Assembly: GCA_910580005.1 (NCBI GenBank)
Contig: CAJTXH010000026.1
Location: 1-26,436 of the forward strand
Direction of reading: 5' to 3'
DNA: 26,436 nt
DNA from: an uncultured Lachnospiraceae bacterium
GTDB taxonomy: Bacteria; Bacillota; Clostridia; Lachnospirales; Lachnospiraceae
Shown: positions 23,328 through 26,436 of the stretch, piece after piece
Layout of the letters: each line of letters starts with the position of its first letter
Position numbering within the stretch: position 1 is the stretch's first letter
The notes under the pieces: model-generated
Seen by the model: only the letters and a program-made list of their open reading frames with translations
Told to the model about the DNA's origin: nothing
The model's database searches: none
Made by a program: the position numbers and the translations under genes

Positions 23328-24174
23328 TTTTAACCTCCTTGGCTACTATAAATAACCTTCCATCCTTTTCTACGCTGTTACATGTGGAAAGTGTAACCAG
23401 TTTGTCGCCATATTCCAGGCTTATGCCTGTGTCATATGCTTCAAGCTTCTTTATATTTTCCACATATTTTTTAAATGCTTTTTTGCTGTCCGCATTGATA
23501 AAATCATAATATTTAAATGTACCATCACTTTCTTCTGATATCTTCGATAAGCCTACAACTGCTATTTTGTATGTGCCATGCTTGTGTAATGTATCAAATG
23601 AAAGCATATTATGTTTATTATAATAATCTTTATCAAGATAATACTGGAGCGTCCCAAACATAGAACCATCTTTCATATTATGGCCATATATTATAATATT
23701 GTCATCAGGAAGCATTAAGTCATTCCTTGCATCAGCAAATACAGAACCTGCATTATCCTCTTCCCCATCAAAATTGTGGTCAAGGTAAAATTCCTGGTAA
23801 ACTTTGCTTTGTACTACTGGATAGTTAATATCTGTGCCATCAATTACAATCCATCCTGCAAGGTCAGAATTTGTTTTATACATTTTGCGGTATTCAGGAA
23901 GAATATCAGACAATGGTATATCTGTATCATTATATGCTGCATTTTTCTGTTCCTGTAGTCTTTTTACCTTCCTGGCGCTTAAATAGCCTTTCCATTCTCC
24001 ATAAGCAAGTATTCCAAGGAATAAAAGCCCTGTGGCAATCAGCATAATTCCAATTATATTGTGCCATCTGCGTTTTTTCTGCTGTTTTTTAAACATATAC
24101 TTTAAATTTTCATTTTCTTTGGTAAGCTGGTTAATTTTATCCTGCATTGAATTGCCGTTTTTAAACCTGTCCAT
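23314..24174 (-). CDS. srtB: Class B sortase
   Basis: A membrane transpeptidase that links exported proteins to the cell wall. Its 286 residues include a charged coiled-coil N-terminus (about 8-36), one transmembrane helix (about 38-59) and an extracellular catalytic domain (about 85-280). Catalytic residues are H165 in YGHNMKDGSMF, C265 in TLSTC and R273 in GRLFIV, the class B pattern. The motif DLAGWIVIDGTDINYPVVQ is also typical. The N-terminal cytoplasmic part is longer than in most SrtB. The ribosome site is weak (GGTGA, 6 nt). The gene overlaps the next one, which encodes an APRTG protein, so enzyme and substrate are made from one mRNA with a promoter at 24242-24270. Confidence 0.95.
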   Translation of the reverse strand: MDRFKNGNSMQDKINQLTKENENLKYMFKKQQKKRRWHNIIGIMLIATGLLFLGILAYGEWKGYLSARKVKRLQEQKNAAYNDTDIPLSDILPEYRKMYKTNSDLAGWIVIDGTDINYPVVQSKVYQEFYLDHNFDGEEDNAGSVFADARNDLMLPDDNIIIYGHNMKDGSMFGTLQYYLDKDYYNKHNMLSFDTLHKHGTYKIAVVGLSKISEESDGTFKYYDFINADSKKAFKKYVENIKKLEAYDTGISLEYGDKLVTLSTCNSVEKDGRLFIVAKEVKNEQN

Positions 24175-24241
24175 ATATATTCACCATTATCCAGCCCGGT
24201 GGCGGTATTTCCCGGATATCATTTACAGCTATATAGCCAAA

Positions 24242-24270
24242 AGTATACACTTGTTTTTACATTATTGCAA
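24242..24270 (-). promoter_or_regulatory. Promoter of the sortase operon
   Basis: On the minus strand TTGCAA (24265-24270) and TATACT (24242-24247) are 17 bp apart. The leader that follows has a GC-rich structured patch (about 24180-24222) with TATCC/GGATA closing pairs. Confidence 0.65.
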
Positions 24271-24302
24271 GTTGTATAGAAAAAAATTTTTTCAAAAAGT
24301 GC

Positions 24303-24331
24303 TTGCATCAGTTTTAAAGTTGTGGTATAGT
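24303..24331 (+). promoter_or_regulatory. tRNA-Lys promoter (second copy)
   Basis: TTGCAT (24303-24308) and TATAGT (24326-24331) are 17 bp apart, ending 10 nt before the tRNA. It is divergent from the sortase promoter. Confidence 0.65.
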
Positions 24332-24341
24332 AAATTTGTTA

Positions 24342-24414
24342 GCGCTTCTAGCTCAGTTGGCAGAGCACCTGACTCTTAATCAGGGTGTCCAGGGTTCGAA
24401 CCCCTGGAGGCGCA
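24342..24414 (+). tRNA. tRNA-Lys, anticodon CTT (second copy)
   Basis: A 73-nt tRNA with the same stems and CTT anticodon as the gene at 22238, differing only by T for C in the D-loop (AGTTGG). It has its own promoter and terminator and no encoded CCA. Confidence 0.97.
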
Positions 24415-24433
24415 TTAATAATCCAGGATAAAT

Positions 24434-24462
24434 AAAGGCACTGTATATACAGTGCCTTTTTA
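24434..24462. terminator. Bidirectional terminator between tRNA-Lys and the dehydrogenase
   Basis: AAAGGCACTGTA/TACAGTGCCTTT is a perfect 12-bp stem (24434-24445 and 24448-24459) followed by TTATTATAT on the plus strand. On the minus strand the stem runs into ATTTATCC, so it may also stop the dehydrogenase transcript. Confidence 0.85.
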
Positions 24463-24498
24463 TTATATACAAAAAATATATAACAAGTATAATGTCTT

Positions 24499-25266
24499 TT
24501 ATCTGTTATGTGTGTTTTTAGGTTTTTTTAATAATGCAACCACCATAAGTTTTATTTCTGCTGGTATTATGCGGAAAACCTTATTTGCCCTGCCAGGAAT
24601 AATAACTGCTTTGTTCTTTTCAAGTCCATCTATTGCATATTCTGCTACTTTTACAGCAGACATAGCCCATGCAGGCGTTTTAATTCCTTCTTTTTCAAAA
24701 AATTTCGTTTCCGTTGTGCCTGGGCAGAGTGTGCAGACCCTTATGCCATGCCTGGCGGCTTCATGCCTTATTGCCCGGCTGTAGCTGTATAAATATGCTT
24801 TGCTTGCAAAATAAGTTGAATTATAAGGACCTGGCTGGAATGCAGCAGTAGAGGAAACATTTAGTATGCTGCCACTTTTTCTTTTATACATATCTTTTAG
24901 AAACATTTTGCATAGCAGGGTAGGAGTGACCATATTCAGGTAAAGAAGCCCTTCATCCTTGTTTATGCTAATTTTTTCAGTTGTGCCAATAAGCCCTTTT
25001 CCAGCATTATTAACAAGTACATCTATAACAAGCCCCATTTCTTTAATCTGGCTGTACAGATGTTTTGCTGAATTTTTCTGGCTTAAATCTTCTTTAATAG
25101 TATATATACTGGTTTTTGGAAATCTCTTTTTCATACTTTTTTCTGCATCTGCAAGATGGTTTTGTGATGAAGAAACCATTACAATTCCATATCCTTTACG
25201 TGCAAGAACCCTTGAAATTGCAATGCCAATACCGCTTGTAGCACCAGTAACTAATGCATATTTCAT
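24499..25266 (-). CDS. Short-chain dehydrogenase/reductase (SDR)
   Basis: A 255-residue NAD(P)-dependent oxidoreductase of the classical SDR family. It has the Rossmann motif TGATSGIG (7-14), the structural NNAG, catalytic Ser in NVSSTAAF and the YxxxK pair in STYFASKAYL. The C-terminal KKPKNTHNR is basic, preceded by a hydrophobic stretch (IKLMVVALL) that may touch the membrane, as in some acyl-reducing SDRs. The substrate cannot be told from sequence. The ribosome site is a loose AAAGG about 11 nt before the ATG. It stands alone, divergent from the small ORF at 25367. Confidence 0.9.
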   Translation of the reverse strand: MKYALVTGATSGIGIAISRVLARKGYGIVMVSSSQNHLADAEKSMKKRFPKTSIYTIKEDLSQKNSAKHLYSQIKEMGLVIDVLVNNAGKGLIGTTEKISINKDEGLLYLNMVTPTLLCKMFLKDMYKRKSGSILNVSSTAAFQPGPYNSTYFASKAYLYSYSRAIRHEAARHGIRVCTLCPGTTETKFFEKEGIKTPAWAMSAVKVAEYAIDGLEKNKAVIIPGRANKVFRIIPAEIKLMVVALLKKPKNTHNR

Positions 25267-25366
25267 AAAAATACCAGCCTTTCTTAAATTTTTAACTTGT
25301 ATAACACAAAAAATGGTTTATTTAATATAATAATATATCAAATTAATACAGAATGGAGAAATTAAT
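25267..25366. promoter_or_regulatory. Divergent intergenic region with plus-strand -10 box
   Basis: ATTTAATATAATAATA near 25321-25335 contains TATAAT; the same 15-16 nt string recurs at about 25673-25688 before the amidase-like gene, suggesting related promoters. No good -35 box at 16-18 bp is seen for either. Confidence 0.35.
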
Positions 25367-25531
25367 ATGGGATTAAAAAAAACTATAATTATACATACCC
25401 AGTGTAATAATTCTTTAAACCGCAAAGCAATGTGCTTAAAACGTTCATGGGATGAAGTGTCTAAAATACTTGATGTATTAAGCTGTGCCTGTCCCTGCAA
25501 AAAGAAAAAATGCTGTAATTGCAAAAAATAA
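25367..25531 (+). CDS. Small cysteine-rich protein (54 residues), unknown
   Basis: A short ORF with a well-placed GGAGA 7 nt before ATG 25367 and a hairpin terminator directly after the stop. The 54 residues contain eight cysteines (13, 23, 40, 42, 44, 49, 50, 52). The last six are packed in a lysine-rich tail (SCACPC-KKKK-CCNCKK), like a metal-binding or disulfide-rich knot. The middle (RSWDEVSKILDVL) looks amphipathic-helical. There is no signal peptide. It may be a metal-binding peptide or a peptide precursor; I do not recognise the family. The start, terminator and codon pattern make it more than a chance ORF, but it has no known relative that I can name. Confidence 0.5.
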   Translation: MGLKKTIIIHTQCNNSLNRKAMCLKRSWDEVSKILDVLSCACPCKKKKCCNCKK

Positions 25532-25534
25532 TAA

Positions 25535-25645
25535 CCAGGCATATATTGTTGCCTGGACAGTCCTTTTCTTTTTAAAATACTGGCCTAAGAATAACATTAT
25601 CATAAACCCCAAAATATAACAATAAAAATTTATGAAACGGACGTG
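25535..25645 (+). repeat. Dispersed two-hairpin element, copy 4 (variant), with terminator hairpin
   Basis: The first hairpin CCAGGCA/TGCCTGG (25535-25541 and 25550-25556) directly follows the small ORF. GTCCTTTT (25560-25567) and AAACGGAC (25635-25642) then mark the second module, with a longer interior of about 67 nt. The last 20 bases (25626-25645) match the end of copy 3 except for one base. The T-rich TCCTTTTCTTTTT after the first hairpin also makes it a plausible terminator for the small ORF. Confidence 0.6.
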
Positions 25646-25716
25646 GTACGGCAGTAACAAACCTGTTTTATATTTAATATAATAATACAACTTATTTTTT
25701 GCCATGAGGTTAATTT

Positions 25717-26259
25717 ATGCTTACAGTTAAACCATATAACAGGCAGTTTGCATATGTATATGCAGCAAAATGGGCATTTGCAAGAAATCCGTTATTTTAT
25801 AATTTTACAGGTATTGGCGGCGACTGTACAAGTTTTGTCTCACAGTGTATTTATGCAGGATGCTGTGAAATGAATTACAATAAATTAAATGGCTGGTATT
25901 ATACAGATATTAATGACCGTTCACCTTCGTGGGCAGGTGTATCATTTTTTTATGATTTTATGGTTACAAACCAGTTAAATGGTCCTTTTGGATATGAAAC
26001 TAGTATAGACGGGCTGGAGATTGGTGATGTAATACAACTAAGAAACAATATGGACAGATACTACCACACCTTAATAGTAACTGGCTTTGATGAAACAGGT
26101 ATTCTGGTAAGCGCACATTCAGATGATGCATTTAACAGGCAGCTTAACAGCTATACCTATGCAGGGGCACGTTATATACACATAGAGGGGTTCCGGGAAT
26201 ATGTAAGAAACAGGGAAGAATGTTTCAATAATTTCTATGAAGGAAACAGTCTTCATTAA
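25717..26259 (+). CDS. Amidase_6-like papain/NlpC-fold domain protein
   Basis: A 180-residue protein matching the putative amidase domain (amidase_6). The start YNRQFAYVYAAKWAFARNPLFYNF is the family signature (YDR-x2-A-x2-YA-x2-W...NP-x-Y-x2-F), followed by GGDCTSFVSQCIYAGC with putative nucleophile C37, GWYY, and HTLIVTGF with H117, then SAHSDD. Such domains are usually attached to exported proteins and thought to cut peptide or amide bonds. This one is domain-only and has no signal peptide, so it would stay cytoplasmic or leave by another route. TGAGG lies 7 nt before ATG 25717. It is bracketed by two copies of the dispersed element. Substrate unknown. Confidence 0.88.
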   Translation: MLTVKPYNRQFAYVYAAKWAFARNPLFYNFTGIGGDCTSFVSQCIYAGCCEMNYNKLNGWYYTDINDRSPSWAGVSFFYDFMVTNQLNGPFGYETSIDGLEIGDVIQLRNNMDRYYHTLIVTGFDETGILVSAHSDDAFNRQLNSYTYAGARYIHIEGFREYVRNREECFNNFYEGNSLH

Positions 26260-26322
26260 TTATAGAAGGATAATTTCCACTTATCTTATTATTTTGGGTT
26301 TTACTATAAATTTATGGTAACA

Positions 26323-26436
26323 GGTTTCAGGTGCCAGATACCAAAGTGCCCCTGTACGGAATGTTCTGGCTCTGGCACAGGAACCGTCCGTTTTTACACA
26401 AACACAGGATAACTGGAAATTTATGAAATGGACGTG
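26323..26436 (+). repeat. Dispersed two-hairpin element, copy 3 (runs to window end)
   Basis: The variable hairpin has arms GGTTTCAGGTGCCAGA (26323-26338) and TCTGGCACAGGAACC (26371-26385), mostly paired. The conserved module follows at once: GTCCGTTT (26386-26393), an interior with ACAAACACAGGATAACTGG, and AAATGGAC (26426-26433) plus GTG. It is about 65 nt beyond the amidase-like gene, in the same orientation. The right boundary may lie outside the window. Confidence 0.8.

Noticed and set aside
24032..24379. 115-codon plus-strand frame
   Set aside because: It runs through the sortase start, its promoter and into the tRNA-Lys gene, so it cannot be a real gene.
25478..25705. 75-codon minus-strand frame with two hydrophobic stretches
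   Set aside because: It has no ribosome site before its ATG and runs antisense through the 54-codon ORF, its hairpin and the repeat element; the plus-strand signals are stronger.
13262..26436. CRISPR array or integron attC sites as explanation of the dispersed element
   Set aside because: Copies are kilobases apart, so not a CRISPR array, and they lack the RYYYAAC/GTTRRRY core and any integrase gene.

Overview
The window reads like a chromosomal stretch of a low-GC, Gram-positive anaerobe of the Clostridia, most like a gut Lachnospiraceae member. That placement is inference: it rests on the AT-rich sequence, strong AGGAGG-type ribosome sites, a class B sortase with its substrate, a CDP-glycerol teichoic-acid polymerase and an amidase_6-type protein. 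No rRNA, CRISPR array or transposase gene was seen. Layout, left to right. (1) Positions 103-5139, plus strand: an OmpR-type regulator, a small histidine kinase with almost no extracellular sensor, an ABC ATPase and an FtsX/MacB-type permease. This looks like a self-contained stress or antimicrobial-peptide sensing and export operon, closed by a convergent terminator at 5178-5210. (2) Positions 13158 down to 5217, minus strand: a cell-surface polymer operon with tagD-like glycerol-3-phosphate cytidylyltransferase, a very large two-domain CDP-glycerol glycerophosphotransferase and a 1257-residue secreted 5'-nucleotidase with a repeat-rich tail. (3) Positions 13262-13880: a remnant of a second copy of the aat-hisC operon, worn down by several internal deletions. 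(4) Positions 14007-19448, minus strand: a secreted-protein segment with two tandem paralogous exported proteins of unknown function, a subtilase split by a frameshift inside its catalytic domain and followed by a phospholipase C-like helical domain, and an ECF-type sigma factor gene. (5) Positions 19683-21954: the intact aat-hisC operon. The remnant and the intact copy bracket the secreted-protein segment. (6) Positions 22238-24414: two nearly identical tRNA-Lys(CTT) genes enclosing a class B sortase and an adjacent, overlapping gene for a substrate with an APRTG sorting signal. (7) Positions 24499-26436: a short-chain dehydrogenase, a 54-codon cysteine-rich ORF and an amidase_6-like protein. 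The most unusual signal is a dispersed two-hairpin element. It has four copies (13262-13330, 19564-19670, 25535-25645, 26323-26436). Each has a variable long hairpin or its remnant, then a conserved module closed by GTCCRTTT pairing with AAAYGGAC. Each lies just 3' of a gene and in that gene's orientation. Two copies bracket the amidase gene, and two sit at the 3' ends of the intact and broken hisC copies. I do not recognise it as a named element. All calls come from reading the sequence and translations by eye; no database search was possible.
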